The notes beneath the pieces are model-generated. The model was not told the origin of the DNA. It saw only the letters and a list, made by a program, of their open reading frames with translations, and made no database searches. From contig LFCN01000006.1 in NCBI GenBank assembly GCA_001189075.1, positions 310,001-374,000 on the forward strand: a DNA stretch of 64,000 nt. Reading direction: 5' to 3'. This document shows, one piece after another, positions 23,247-31,149 of this stretch; positions within the stretch are counted from its first letter, which is position 1; each line of letters begins with the position of its first letter. A program made the position numbers and the translations under genes. The DNA comes from Parcubacteria bacterium C7867-004. Lineage in GTDB: Bacteria; Patescibacteria; Paceibacteria; UBA9973; UBA2103.

Positions 23247-25025
23247 ATGAAAACTATTTGGCGTGACGATCTTCCGCAGACGACGAACCCGCTGCGGTTT
23301 TTCCTATTCGCCTCGAAGCCGCACCTGAAGGTAGCCTTGCTCGCTACCTTCTTCGTCGTCGTCGCGAGCGTACTGCGAGCGATCATACCGTACCTGTATA
23401 AGGTCATCGTCGACCTGGCGACGAGGCTTACGCCCGAGACCTTTACGGCAGTCTGGCAGGCGGTGGTGATATTCGTTGTCGTCGGCCTCATGAGCAATCT
23501 TGCGTGGCGCTGTAGCGGGTTCGCGGGTATGCGCTGGGCAACCGGCGTCAGGGCTACTGCGCGTGCAGCACTTTCGTCCTACCTCACGCTCCACAGCTAC
23601 CAGTACTTCTCCGACCGGTTCGCCGGCTCGCTCTCAAATAAGGTGAAGCAAGCGGGCGATAGCTCCCGCGGATTTGTCGAGGCGTACCTCTGGCAGTTCC
23701 TCTCATTCTTCGTCTCGGTTATCGCGAGCTTCATCGTGGTGTTCGTCACCAGTCCGATTGTCGGCTTCATCCTGCTCGGGATGTTCGCGGTTATAACACC
23801 GCTCAACATTTATTTCGCTCGCGGACGCGTACCGCTTTCGGTAGCGACCCAGGCGATCGAGACGAAGCTGAACGGCGCATCGGTGGATATGCTCACTAAT
23901 ATCACCGCCGTCCACGAATACGCTCGTCGCAAGCATGAGCTCGGCATACTCAAAGGACTCATCCTCGAGCGTCGCGCGAGCGGCCTGCGAAACTGGGGCT
24001 ACAGCGAGTGGGTGCTCCTCACAAACAACATCATCCAGAGCGTGTTCACGGGAACGATGCTCCTGGTTGCGGTATATCTCGCGATGAAAGGCATTATCAC
24101 CCCGGGCGATATCATCCTGCTCCTTGCCATGGTGGCTCTCCTTGAGGACCAGCTCACCTTCATCGGCAGCCAACTCAACGAGTTCGCGGAGAACTGGGGC
24201 ACCGTGAAGGAAAGCCTCTCCGAGATAATCGAATTGCATGATGTGGCCGATACGGAGCACGCGCTCCCGCTTGAGGTAGCTGAGGGCGCGATAGTCATGG
24301 ATGACGTTACCTTCGCCTATGGTGGCCGCACCGTCTTCGAGAACCTCACGCTCCGGATCCCCGCAGGTCAGAGAGTGGGCATCATCGGTCGCAGTGGCGC
24401 CGGCAAGTCGACGCTCATCAAGATTCTGCTCCGGCATTACGATCTCTCAGGCGGAGCGATTCGCATCGATGGAACCGATATCAGCTCGGTGACCAAGGAA
24501 AGTCTCCGCGCTTCTATCGCGCTCGTGCCGCAGGAACCGGCGCTCTTCCATCGGAGCATTACGGAGAATATCGCGTATGGAAAACCGGAAGCCAGCAAAG
24601 AAGAGGTGGTGCTCGCGGCAACCCAAGCACAAGCACATGAGTTCATCGAGCAGCTTCCGCACGGCTATGACACCACGGTAGGCGAGCGCGGCGTGAAGCT
24701 CTCGGGAGGCCAGCGCCAGCGGGTCGCTATCGCCCGAGCCCTCATCAAGGACGCCAAGATCCTTCTTCTCGATGAGGCGACGAGCGCGCTTGATAGCGAG
24801 AGCGAAGTACTTGTACAGAAGGCGCTCCTCACGCTTATGGAAGGACGCACTGTTATCGCGATAGCGCACCGGCTCTCGACGCTCCGCGCCATGGACCGAT
24901 TGGTTATATTCGACGACGGAAAGATTGTGGAGGATGGTACGCACGATGAACTGCTCCAGAAGGGAGGTCTCTACGCCGATCTCTGGAACCATCAGGCGGG
25001 CGGGTTCCTGGATGACGAGGAATAA
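23247..25025 (+). CDS. ABC exporter half-transporter (fused TMD-NBD)
   Basis: About 592 residues from MKTIWRDDLPQTTNPL. Six membrane helices lie in residues 20-310, then a complete nucleotide-binding domain: Walker A GRSGAGKST, Q-loop VPQEPALFHRS, signature LSGGQRQR, Walker B ILLLDEATSALD and the H-loop AHRLSTL. The type IV exporter fold (MsbA/MDR-like) works as a homodimer or with a partner half; no partner is adjacent. Substrate may be a lipid, peptide or drug. The upstream in-frame start at 23175 overlaps the divergent pfkB gene and is unlikely. Confidence 0.92.
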   Translation: MKTIWRDDLPQTTNPLRFFLFASKPHLKVALLATFFVVVASVLRAIIPYLYKVIVDLATRLTPETFTAVWQAVVIFVVVGLMSNLAWRCSGFAGMRWATGVRATARAALSSYLTLHSYQYFSDRFAGSLSNKVKQAGDSSRGFVEAYLWQFLSFFVSVIASFIVVFVTSPIVGFILLGMFAVITPLNIYFARGRVPLSVATQAIETKLNGASVDMLTNITAVHEYARRKHELGILKGLILERRASGLRNWGYSEWVLLTNNIIQSVFTGTMLLVAVYLAMKGIITPGDIILLLAMVALLEDQLTFIGSQLNEFAENWGTVKESLSEIIELHDVADTEHALPLEVAEGAIVMDDVTFAYGGRTVFENLTLRIPAGQRVGIIGRSGAGKSTLIKILLRHYDLSGGAIRIDGTDISSVTKESLRASIALVPQEPALFHRSITENIAYGKPEASKEEVVLAATQAQAHEFIEQLPHGYDTTVGERGVKLSGGQRQRVAIARALIKDAKILLLDEATSALDSESEVLVQKALLTLMEGRTVIAIAHRLSTLRAMDRLVIFDDGKIVEDGTHDELLQKGGLYADLWNHQAGGFLDDEE

Positions 25026-25026
25026 G

Positions 25027-25055
25027 AAAAGGGCCAGCTTTTAGCTGGCCCTTTT
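25027..25055. terminator. Terminator after ABC exporter
   Basis: A perfect 13-bp stem AAAAGGGCCAGCT / AGCTGGCCCTTTT, usable on both strands (the minus-strand tRNA-Val ends at 25061). Confidence 0.9.
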
Positions 25056-25060
25056 CTGTA

Positions 25061-25137
25061 TGGTGCGCGCTGAGGAATTCGAATCCCCGACCTTCTCAAC
25101 GTCAATGAGACGCTCTAACCAACTGAGCTAAGCGCGC
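25061..25137 (-). tRNA. tRNA-Val (anticodon GAC)
   Basis: Acceptor GCGCGCT / AGCGCGC, D-arm GCTCAGTTGGTTAGAGC, anticodon stem TCTCA / TGAGA with loop TTGACGT (GAC), T-loop GGGATTCGAATTCC. The 3' CCA is encoded. Confidence 0.92.
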
Positions 25138-25187
25138 ATACAGGAACAGTCGCAGGATAGCGCGTTTGACGGTACCATTCAAGCAAT

Positions 25188-25808
25188 ATGCGGATACGCA
25201 GGCTTAGGGATATATCGACTGACGCAGCAGCTCTTGAGGCTGCGGAAGTGCTGCGCGCGGGTGGCATCGTCCTCTTTCCCACCGATACGCTCTATGGGCT
25301 TGCCGTGGACGCACTGAACGAAGAAGCGCTTGCACGGCTGAAGGTGCTCAAGGGAAGGGAAAAGAAAAAGCCGGTCTCAGTTATCGTCCCGTCGCTTGCT
25401 GATATGGAAGAGCACGTCTTGCTTCCTCCCGAAGCCAGGCGTATTGCGGAGGCGCATCTGCCGGGCGCCCTTACCCTCGTGTTGCCGGCACGCGCGCATG
25501 TTCCTGAGAGCGTAACGCTCAACGGTGCGCTCGGAGTGCGTATACCTGATGACCCATTCGCGCTCGCGCTCGCCCGCGCGTTCGCGGGACCCTTCACCGC
25601 TACCAGCGCGAACAAAGCGGGTCATGTAACGCCCATAAGCGCGATGGACGTCATCACTCACTTCGGTCCTGACGCTATCGGCATCGACCTCATCATTGAT
25701 GACGGAGAGCGGGCGGGTGGAAACCCATCGACAGTAGTGACTTTCGTCGATGGCGTTCCGTACATCATTCGGGAAGGGGTCCTGTCTCGGGAGACTCTAG
25801 GTTTTTAG
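25188..25808 (+). CDS. tsaC: Threonylcarbamoyl-AMP synthase (YrdC/Sua5 family)
   Basis: 206 residues. Family motifs: GGIVLFPTDTLYGLAVDA (26-43), LKGREKKKPVSVIV (the Lys-rich active-site loop), GVRIPDDPFA and FTATSANKAG. It makes threonylcarbamoyl-AMP from Thr, bicarbonate and ATP for the t6A tRNA modification completed with TsaD (19-20 kb). It lies between two tRNA genes and has its own terminator. Confidence 0.93.
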   Translation: MRIRRLRDISTDAAALEAAEVLRAGGIVLFPTDTLYGLAVDALNEEALARLKVLKGREKKKPVSVIVPSLADMEEHVLLPPEARRIAEAHLPGALTLVLPARAHVPESVTLNGALGVRIPDDPFALALARAFAGPFTATSANKAGHVTPISAMDVITHFGPDAIGIDLIIDDGERAGGNPSTVVTFVDGVPYIIREGVLSRETLGF

Positions 25809-25813
25809 TAAAC

Positions 25814-25842
25814 GCAAAAAACCGCCCAAAAGCGGTTTTTGC
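25814..25842. terminator. Terminator after tsaC
   Basis: GCAAAAAACCGC / GCGGTTTTTGC with one bulged A; T-rich on the plus strand, between tsaC and the convergent tRNA-Glu. Confidence 0.8.
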
Positions 25843-25847
25843 TCGTG

Positions 25848-25919
25848 TGATCCCACGGGGAATCGAACCCCGATTTCCTGCGTGAAAGGCGGGCGTCCTA
25901 ACCGTTAGACGATGGGACC
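25848..25919 (-). tRNA. tRNA-Glu (anticodon TTC)
   Basis: Acceptor GGTCCCA / TGGGATC, anticodon loop CTTTCAC (TTC), T-arm CGGGGTTCGATTCCCCG. CCA is not encoded. Confidence 0.93.
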
Positions 25920-25971
25920 TTCGTATAGCATCCTACATTTTTAAGGCTGGAAATGCTAGGATGGCGGGACT

Positions 25972-26059
25972 GGAGGGGTGCGTGAGTGGTTGAAACGACC
26001 GGTTTCGAAAACCGGCATGCCGAAAGGTATCGGGAGTTCGAATCTCCCCCCCTCCGCCA
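25972..26059 (+). tRNA. tRNA-Ser (anticodon CGA)
   Basis: Class II tRNA with long variable arm (CATGCCGAAAGGTATC). Acceptor GGAGGGG / CCCCTCC, anticodon stem CCGGT / ACCGG with loop TTCGAAA (CGA). CCA encoded at 26057-26059. Confidence 0.93.
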
Positions 26060-26084
26060 GAGAATAGGAAGTACAAAAGAAAAA

Positions 26085-26110
26085 GGGCGCACGCGAAGAT
26101 GCGTGCGCCC
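26085..26110 (-). terminator. Terminator of HAD gene
   Basis: A 10-bp stem GGGCGCACGC / GCGTGCGCCC; on the minus strand it is followed by TTTTTCTTTT, so it serves the minus-strand gene ending at 26127. Confidence 0.85.
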
Positions 26111-26126
26111 TGATCGTTTATATTGC

Positions 26127-27296
26127 TTAACGAGCATAGAACTCCTGAACGAAGGAATCGATGGTCTCGGGACCCCGGGTAGCGGGGTACGCGAGTTCAC
26201 CGAGCACGATAGTCCGCGGCGGACGGTTGTCAGCCATGAACTCGACGAATCCCTCGCGGTTAGTAGGCCGAAGCCGGTCACGAATCCACTGGAGCGAGAC
26301 GCTGCCGTAGTCTATCCCGAACAGGTTACTGCTTTGGGACAGGTACGGAACGAGAGGCGAACCGCCCGCAAGCACGAAGACGGCATGCGTCGCCGTTCCT
26401 GCAAGGCATCCCGCGCGAAGATCGGGCGGCATGTCTCCGGCGATAAGGAGATGCTCGATCGTGCCCGAGCCCGCAAGCTTCGCAAGCTCGAACTCGATGA
26501 GGTTCTCCTTGGAAGCCTCGGGCGGCATCATGTAGAACTGGAGCCGGTTATCCGATGGCCGGCTCTCGTCCACGATAAGGATGGAATCCATGATCGGCTT
26601 GAACTCTCCTATCAGCTCCTCGCGCTGCGCGTCCGTGATCCTGTCAGATTCGGACGCCCACCGATAGGAATCTGCCATTTCGCCGATGAACTCCTTTACC
26701 GCGCTCATCCGCCTCTTGTTCTCCTCGAGCGATACGATCGGATCGCAGAATTCGAACTGGAATCGGTAGGGAAGCGGAAAGACATCGGTTTTTCCGTCGC
26801 GGTAGTTTTGTTCCGATTCGATCGCCGCCAGGAACGCGGACGGATCGTCCTTGCTCGGCAGGTCCGCCAGCGCGAACATCTTGTACGCGGCTTCCCGCCA
26901 GCCGAGGTGGCTGCGAAGACTCCCGCTCTCGATGTAGGGTCCGGTACGACCGTTCCGTGAGTACGAGCCTGTTCCCATGCTCATGATCACGTCTGGGTCG
27001 GTGAAGGACCTCCTGCAGGCGATGGTCTCAGGCGCGATGTAGTTCCTGCTCCCATCCTCACGCTTCCCGAGCAATGGAACCGGACGGGTGAACCCCGCCG
27101 CAACCGATGCTAGGTAGAGCGTCTCCGACATGAGCATTTCCGGCGTCTGCGCTGTCGCGACCATGAACGTGCCGCGAGCATCAAAGAAGTTCCGAACCCT
27201 GTTTGCAGCCCTGATTTCCGAGGGTATCGGATGCGAAGTCATAAGCGTACCGTCGACGTCGCAGACGGCGACGAATTCCAGGCCTGTGCCTGTCAT
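26127..27296 (-). CDS. HAD-superfamily hydrolase (sucrose-phosphatase-like)
   Basis: 389 residues from the ATG at 27296, chosen because GGAGGGGG lies 6 nt upstream. HAD motif I is VCDVDGTLM with D13 and D15. IPSEIRAANRVRNFFDARG followed by FMVATAQTPEML has the pattern of type II HAD phosphatases that act on sugar phosphates. A later segment (EHLLIAGDMPPDLRAG) fits motif IV (GDxxxD-like). Substrate unknown. Strong Shine-Dalgarno sequence, own terminator, and solitary position place it among the isolated, possibly acquired genes. Confidence 0.7.
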   Translation of the reverse strand: MTGTGLEFVAVCDVDGTLMTSHPIPSEIRAANRVRNFFDARGTFMVATAQTPEMLMSETLYLASVAAGFTRPVPLLGKREDGSRNYIAPETIACRRSFTDPDVIMSMGTGSYSRNGRTGPYIESGSLRSHLGWREAAYKMFALADLPSKDDPSAFLAAIESEQNYRDGKTDVFPLPYRFQFEFCDPIVSLEENKRRMSAVKEFIGEMADSYRWASESDRITDAQREELIGEFKPIMDSILIVDESRPSDNRLQFYMMPPEASKENLIEFELAKLAGSGTIEHLLIAGDMPPDLRAGCLAGTATHAVFVLAGGSPLVPYLSQSSNLFGIDYGSVSLQWIRDRLRPTNREGFVEFMADNRPPRTIVLGELAYPATRGPETIDSFVQEFYAR

Positions 27297-27378
27297 GAGC
27301 AGCCCCCTCCAAAAAAGCGTCCGTGCGGAGAGTAGCACGCGGGTTACTTAAGAATTCATGAACGAGATACGGGTGCGG

Positions 27379-27384
27379 TATACT
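27379..27384 (+). promoter_or_regulatory. -10 element of ATP-grasp gene
   Basis: TATACT ends 9 nt before the ATG at 27394, which supports that start over the in-frame ATG at 27358. Confidence 0.55.
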
Positions 27385-27393
27385 GGCCTAGCT

Positions 27394-28593
27394 ATGCCGT
27401 TTCCTCCAAAGCCCGCCCCTTGTGCCGAATGCGGCGACGGAGCGATATTCCACCGGACGACCTACATAAGCATCGTCATCGACGAGTTCCTTTCGCCACT
27501 CACGATGCCTAATCCGTTCCTCAGGGGTTTCGCGAAACTGGTCTACAAGATCGAGCGGAAGGTAACGCCGCATCTTCTGAACGCGATGATGGATCGGGGC
27601 ATGGCTCGCCGCGTCACTAAGCACGACGATGATACGCAGCTTCTCGCGCAGATGCTCTGGAATGAAGCGAAGGAGCGGGGTATCGAGGTAGCGGAATTCC
27701 GCCTCTTCAATCTGCCCCGCAACATATTCGTTGCGAAGTATCCGAATGGAAGAGATATCGCCTATGAAGGCATACCAGCTCCCGTAGCGGATCTCGATCG
27801 TGTTCCGTGGATGGATAACAAAGATGTACTCAAGAAGAAGTTCCGTGCGCTGGGACTCCCTATTGCCCGAGGTGGCGCGGTATCCAACCTCAAAGAGGCG
27901 AAGAAGCTCTTCGCGACGCTCACACCCCCGGTTATAGCAAAACCCTCCTCAGGGTCAGGATCGAGGCATACGACGCTGCATGTGATGGATGAGGAGGGGC
28001 TCGAGAGAGCATTCCTTATTGGTAAGCAAGTTGCTCCTAAGGTCGTGATTGAGGAGGAGCTCGTTGGGCCGGTGTATAGAGCCACGGTAGTCAACGGACG
28101 CTTTGCAGCTGCGCTCAGGCGTGATCAGCCGTATGTGGTTGGGGACGGGGTGCATACCGTCGAGGACTTGGTTGCTATCGCGAACGAGCACCCGAAGCGG
28201 TCGGGACCGTATTTCCATAAGATGAAACTTGATGAGACGGCGCTCGAGGAGCTCCGGTGGCAGGATCTTACGCCATCGAGCATTCTTCCTGAGGGGAAGC
28301 GAGCACTGCTGCATCAGAAGATAAACTGGAGCGTCGGCGGTACAACGGCAGACGTAACCGATGACGTGCATCCGGACAATATCGAACTGTTCGAAGAAGT
28401 AGCGAGGGTTTTGAAGGCTCCTATCGTCGGACTCGATTTCATAATCGAAGATATCAGCCGCTCGTGGAAAGAGCAGGAGCGATGCGGCATCCTCGAGTGC
28501 AACAGCATGCCATTCTTCGACAATCATCATCTGCCGTTCGAAGGGAAGCCGCGAAATGTAGCGGCACTCATCTGGGATATGAACGAGGAATAA
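27394..28593 (+). CDS. ATP-grasp ligase (cyanophycin synthetase-like)
   Basis: 399 residues from MPFPPKPAPCAECG. The ATP-grasp core runs from about 135 to 390: DNKDVLKKKFRALGLPIARGG, PPVIAKPSSGSGSRHT (the Gly-rich lid with phosphate-binding Lys), VIEEELVGPVYRATVVNG, and the metal-binding end LDFIIEDIS ... CGILECNSMPFFDNHHLPF. It resembles the ATP-grasp part of cyanophycin synthetase and related amino-acid ligases, without the Mur-ligase domain. The N-terminus carries a CAEC pair and an unassigned domain of about 120 residues. Probable product: a peptide or amino-acid amide bond; partners unknown. Confidence 0.75.
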   Translation: MPFPPKPAPCAECGDGAIFHRTTYISIVIDEFLSPLTMPNPFLRGFAKLVYKIERKVTPHLLNAMMDRGMARRVTKHDDDTQLLAQMLWNEAKERGIEVAEFRLFNLPRNIFVAKYPNGRDIAYEGIPAPVADLDRVPWMDNKDVLKKKFRALGLPIARGGAVSNLKEAKKLFATLTPPVIAKPSSGSGSRHTTLHVMDEEGLERAFLIGKQVAPKVVIEEELVGPVYRATVVNGRFAAALRRDQPYVVGDGVHTVEDLVAIANEHPKRSGPYFHKMKLDETALEELRWQDLTPSSILPEGKRALLHQKINWSVGGTTADVTDDVHPDNIELFEEVARVLKAPIVGLDFIIEDISRSWKEQERCGILECNSMPFFDNHHLPFEGKPRNVAALIWDMNEE

Positions 28594-28686
28594 GCTTCAT
28601 TGCCCTTTCATCCTCGTCTGTTAAAATTGGAGCATAGGTCGAATTGCCAGCCAAATTCATTTTGGATGGCTGTATTTTTCACTCTC

Positions 28687-28827
28687 ATGAGGAATGCAGC
28701 CGTTCTCCCAACAACTATGATCGATGACACAACTATGGACCCAGCAGGCGAGGAGGAGACTCCTGTCGTCATGCCTGAGGGCGAGGAGGCAGCTCCTGAG
28801 GAGACTGGCGCTGAGGAGGCTGCATAA
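28687..28827 (+). CDS. Small acidic protein
   Basis: 46 residues from the ATG at 28687; an ATG at 28717 would give 36. After MRNAAVLPTT the sequence is almost entirely Glu, Ala, Pro, Thr and Gly (AGEEETPVVMPEGEEAAPEE). TATTTT ends 8 nt before the 28687 ATG, matching the near-leaderless pattern of other genes here. A strong terminator follows. Short Ala/Glu/Pro tails of this type recur in CPR genomes with no known role. Could be noncoding. Confidence 0.4.
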   Translation: MRNAAVLPTTMIDDTTMDPAGEEETPVVMPEGEEAAPEETGAEEAA

Positions 28828-28849
28828 GCCTGTCTCTCGACAATCCTAT

Positions 28850-28885
28850 AAAACAACCGCGCGCCCTTGGGCGCGCGGTTGTTTT
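28850..28885 (+). terminator. Terminator after small acidic gene
   Basis: A 16-bp stem AAAACAACCGCGCGCC / GGCGCGCGGTTGTTTT around a four-base loop. Confidence 0.9.
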
Positions 28886-28912
28886 GACATACCCAGACGC
28901 GATAGGTACCTT
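28884..28912 (+). promoter_or_regulatory. Sigma70-type promoter of 28961 gene
   Basis: TTGACA (28884-28889), 17-nt spacer, TACCTT (28907-28912). The -35 overlaps the end of the preceding terminator. Confidence 0.45.
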
Positions 28913-28960
28913 GAGCTCAAGGCGTAAGCCATAGTTCATTGATTCGGGGAGACATTGTCC

Positions 28961-29380
28961 ATGCTGGTGGATCCGCTCTTGGTGCATATAGTTCTGAACC
29001 CGAGTCCTCTGAAGGATCGGGCCCAAAGCCGAATGGTTGCGCACAAGGTCTTCGAACAGGCATTCGGCCGCCCGGTGCCCGTGTTCAGGCATGCGTGGCG
29101 GAATTCGGATGGCAAACCGGATGCTGAATATCCTCGAGACGCGACGGTCTGCTTTATCATGGATATCGTGGATCGGGATCAGGCAGTCCTGAAGCAGATA
29201 CGTCGCGCGCGCAATGCCGGGGTGTCGCAGATCCATGTGTTCACGTCGAGAACCAACATCTCGCCTGAGTGCTTCGAACTCGTGACAACGGGAGCCATCG
29301 ACTGCATCTATTTCACGCATGCGCCGATTCCGTATATCGGTCTCGGTCTCGCATTCGTGCTCGAAGCTCGAGCGCCCTAA
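28961..29380 (+). CDS. Unknown protein with receiver-like alpha/beta fold (isolated gene)
   Basis: 139 residues from the ATG at 28961; a TTG at 28955, better spaced from GGGGA, is an alternative. Hydrophobic strands alternate with helices: TVCFIMDIVDRDQAVLKQIR, GVSQIHVFTSRTN, TGAIDCIYFTHAPIPY. The order Asp-ended strand, helix, strand ending in Ser/Thr, then a Gly-Ala-x-Asp segment, resembles a CheY-type receiver domain, but the acidic pocket is incomplete, so phosphorylation is doubtful. It has a TTGACA promoter and its own terminator. Weak family guess only. Confidence 0.5.
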   Translation: MLVDPLLVHIVLNPSPLKDRAQSRMVAHKVFEQAFGRPVPVFRHAWRNSDGKPDAEYPRDATVCFIMDIVDRDQAVLKQIRRARNAGVSQIHVFTSRTNISPECFELVTTGAIDCIYFTHAPIPYIGLGLAFVLEARAP

Positions 29381-29408
29381 CGGTCCCAAACGGGACTGTT
29401 TTCATTTA
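29379..29408. terminator. Terminator between 28961 gene and trxB
   Basis: AACGGTCCC - AAAC - GGGACTGTT with one G-T pair, followed by TTCATTT. Convergent genes. Confidence 0.75.
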
Positions 29409-30329
29409 ATGCGCCATCAGCCACTGATAGATATCCTCGAGCGCCTTCACGGCGTCGCCGGCGGCGATGTTGTTCTGGTGGTAGAGCTCGTCGGTGCAGT
29501 CGCCGGCCGCCCATACGCCCTCGACGCTCGTATGCTGGTTCTTAGGATCAGTTATGACGCGGTTCACCTCATCGAGCGCGACGACATCCTTCGCGTACGC
29601 CGTGTTCGGTATGACGCCGATCTCGACGAATACGCCGGTTACGGGAAGGGTTGTCTCTTCACCGGTATCCCGATGTTTAACTTTCATCCCGGATACGAAC
29701 TTCTCGCCGAGCACTTCGGTTGGTTCGCTCTTGCAGATGGTCTTGAAATTCGGATGATTGGTGAGTCGCTCGACCGTTATCGCGTCTCCCTTAAGCGCGT
29801 CATGACGGTGAATGAGTGTGACCGACTTGCAGTATGCAAGGAGCTGCGCCGAGGTCTCGAGTCCCGCGTTCCCGCCACCAACCACCGCAACATCCTGTCC
29901 GGCAAAAAGCGGACCGTCGCAGGAAGCGCAGTACGTCACGCCCTTATGCTCGAAAGTATCGGCTCCCGGTATCGCGAGCTTCCGGCGGCTTGCGCCTGAG
30001 GCAAGGAGCACGGCGCGTGCGTCATAGGTCTTCCCGGCAGCATCCGTTGCACGGAACCCGCCTTCGATTCTTTCGAGCTTCTCCACGCGCGAGCCTTCAG
30101 CGAGCTCGACCATATCGCGCTGGTACGCAGCCAAGTGCTCCTTGAGTGACTTTGCGAGATCCGAGCCCTTGATGTTCACGGTACCGATCCAGTTCTCGAT
30201 GCCTTCGGAGACCGTGGACTGGCCGCCGATCTCTTCTGCTATTACTACCGCTTTCAGGTACTTACGGGCAGCGTACACTCCCGCGGCGATTCCTGCCGGG
30301 CCGCCGCCGACGATTATGAGGTCTTTCAT
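29406..30329 (-). CDS. trxB: Thioredoxin reductase
   Basis: 307 residues from MKDLIIVGGGPAGIAAGVYAA, with the FAD-binding GGGPAG at 8-13. The redox motif is C134-A-S-C137 (YCASCDGP; the usual form is CATC), followed by the NADPH-binding VAVVGGGNAGLET and the C-terminal GVWAAGDCTDELYHQ. It reduces thioredoxin or glutaredoxin-like proteins with NADPH; a glutaredoxin is at 11.2 kb. The upstream start at 30416 is excluded by the promoter position. Confidence 0.94.
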   Translation of the reverse strand: MKDLIIVGGGPAGIAAGVYAARKYLKAVVIAEEIGGQSTVSEGIENWIGTVNIKGSDLAKSLKEHLAAYQRDMVELAEGSRVEKLERIEGGFRATDAAGKTYDARAVLLASGASRRKLAIPGADTFEHKGVTYCASCDGPLFAGQDVAVVGGGNAGLETSAQLLAYCKSVTLIHRHDALKGDAITVERLTNHPNFKTICKSEPTEVLGEKFVSGMKVKHRDTGEETTLPVTGVFVEIGVIPNTAYAKDVVALDEVNRVITDPKNQHTSVEGVWAAGDCTDELYHQNNIAAGDAVKALEDIYQWLMAH

Positions 30330-30338
30330 GATGCCTGC

Positions 30339-30344
30339 AGTATA
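30339..30344 (-). promoter_or_regulatory. Extended -10 (TGGTATACT) of trxB
   Basis: TATACT with upstream TGG on the minus strand, 9 nt before the ATG at 30329. Confidence 0.6.
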
Positions 30345-30380
30345 CCAAAAGCGCTTTTCCGCGTCTGTGGGAAGCAATAG

Positions 30381-30386
30381 TATACT
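30381..30386 (+). promoter_or_regulatory. -10 element of GNAT gene
   Basis: TATACT ends 6 nt before the ATG at 30393; divergent from the trxB promoter 37 bp away. Confidence 0.55.
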
Positions 30387-30392
30387 TTCTCC

Positions 30393-31007
30393 ATGTCTCC
30401 AGAAGGTAAGAAGCAATCGTCGTCACCTAAGGAAGGTCTAAAGGAGTTAAAAATATCTCTCGTACAACCTGAAGATTTCGAAGGAATACTTGAAGTCCAG
30501 TACAAGGCTGCATTAAAGAACTACCCAAACGATGAACTGGGTATCACCGCTGACGATATCGATGCGGACTATGTAGAAGCGCGTACCCCAGAAAAGATCC
30601 GAGAAGGAGAAGAACGATGGCGGAACCTGCCAGAGAATCTCAATCAACGCTACTTCGTAGCTAAGAGCGGCGGGAAAGTCGTTGGATTTTGCGTTGTCGA
30701 CCGATATGAGGATAAGAATCAGGTGAATGGAATTTACATTGACCCGGACTTTCAAGGCCAGGGTCTCGGTAAGAAGTTTTGGGAGGAAGCCGCGAAATTT
30801 TTGGATCCCAGCAAGGACACTGTCGTAATGGTGCTTCCGTATAACACACAAGCAAAGGGCTTCTATGCGACTCTTGGTTTCGAAGAAACTGGCAACCGTG
30901 CCAACGATGGAGATGGTACACAGATGAAAAGTGGAGCAGTAATGCCGGTACCGATAGAGATGGTTCGCAAGTCAGACGCAGTGAACCCGCATCGCTCGGA
31001 AGGGTAG
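30393..31007 (+). CDS. GNAT-family N-acetyltransferase
   Basis: 204 residues. The GNAT fold is visible: YFVAKSGGKVVGFCVVD (strands 3-4), VNGIYIDPDFQGQGLGKKFWEEA containing the acetyl-CoA-binding Q/R-x-x-G-x-G/A loop, and FYATLGFEETG at the C-terminus. An N-terminal tail of about 20 residues is Lys/Ser-rich. The acceptor could be an amine or a protein N-terminus. Base composition is somewhat AT-richer than the neighbours. Confidence 0.88.
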   Translation: MSPEGKKQSSSPKEGLKELKISLVQPEDFEGILEVQYKAALKNYPNDELGITADDIDADYVEARTPEKIREGEERWRNLPENLNQRYFVAKSGGKVVGFCVVDRYEDKNQVNGIYIDPDFQGQGLGKKFWEEAAKFLDPSKDTVVMVLPYNTQAKGFYATLGFEETGNRANDGDGTQMKSGAVMPVPIEMVRKSDAVNPHRSEG

Positions 31008-31027
31008 AGCAGGTGTCCGAGCACGGT

Positions 31028-31072
31028 CTTCGACATCGTAGGTTTTGCAGCTTCCGAGCTGCTATGTCGAAG
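31028..31072. other. Structured element: two stacked helices
   Basis: CTTCGACAT (31028-31036) pairs perfectly with ATGTCGAAG (31064-31072). Inside, GCAGCT (31047-31052) pairs with AGCTGC (31057-31062) around TCCG. The internal loop is very asymmetric (10 nt on one side, 1 on the other). No T-run follows. It lies between the GNAT stop and the ftsZ terminator and could be an RNA structure of either transcript. Confidence 0.5.
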
Positions 31073-31090
31073 TCGGCCCACTGAAACTTA

Positions 31091-31118
31091 AGAAACCGGC
31101 TCGCAGGAGCCGGTTTCT
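31091..31118 (-). terminator. Terminator of ftsZ
   Basis: AGAAACCGGCT / AGCCGGTTTCT, 11-bp stem; the minus strand continues TAAGTTTC, so the T-run is poor. Confidence 0.65.
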
Positions 31119-31149
31119 GCCCTTTCGGGTTACGTATGCGAACGAAGCG

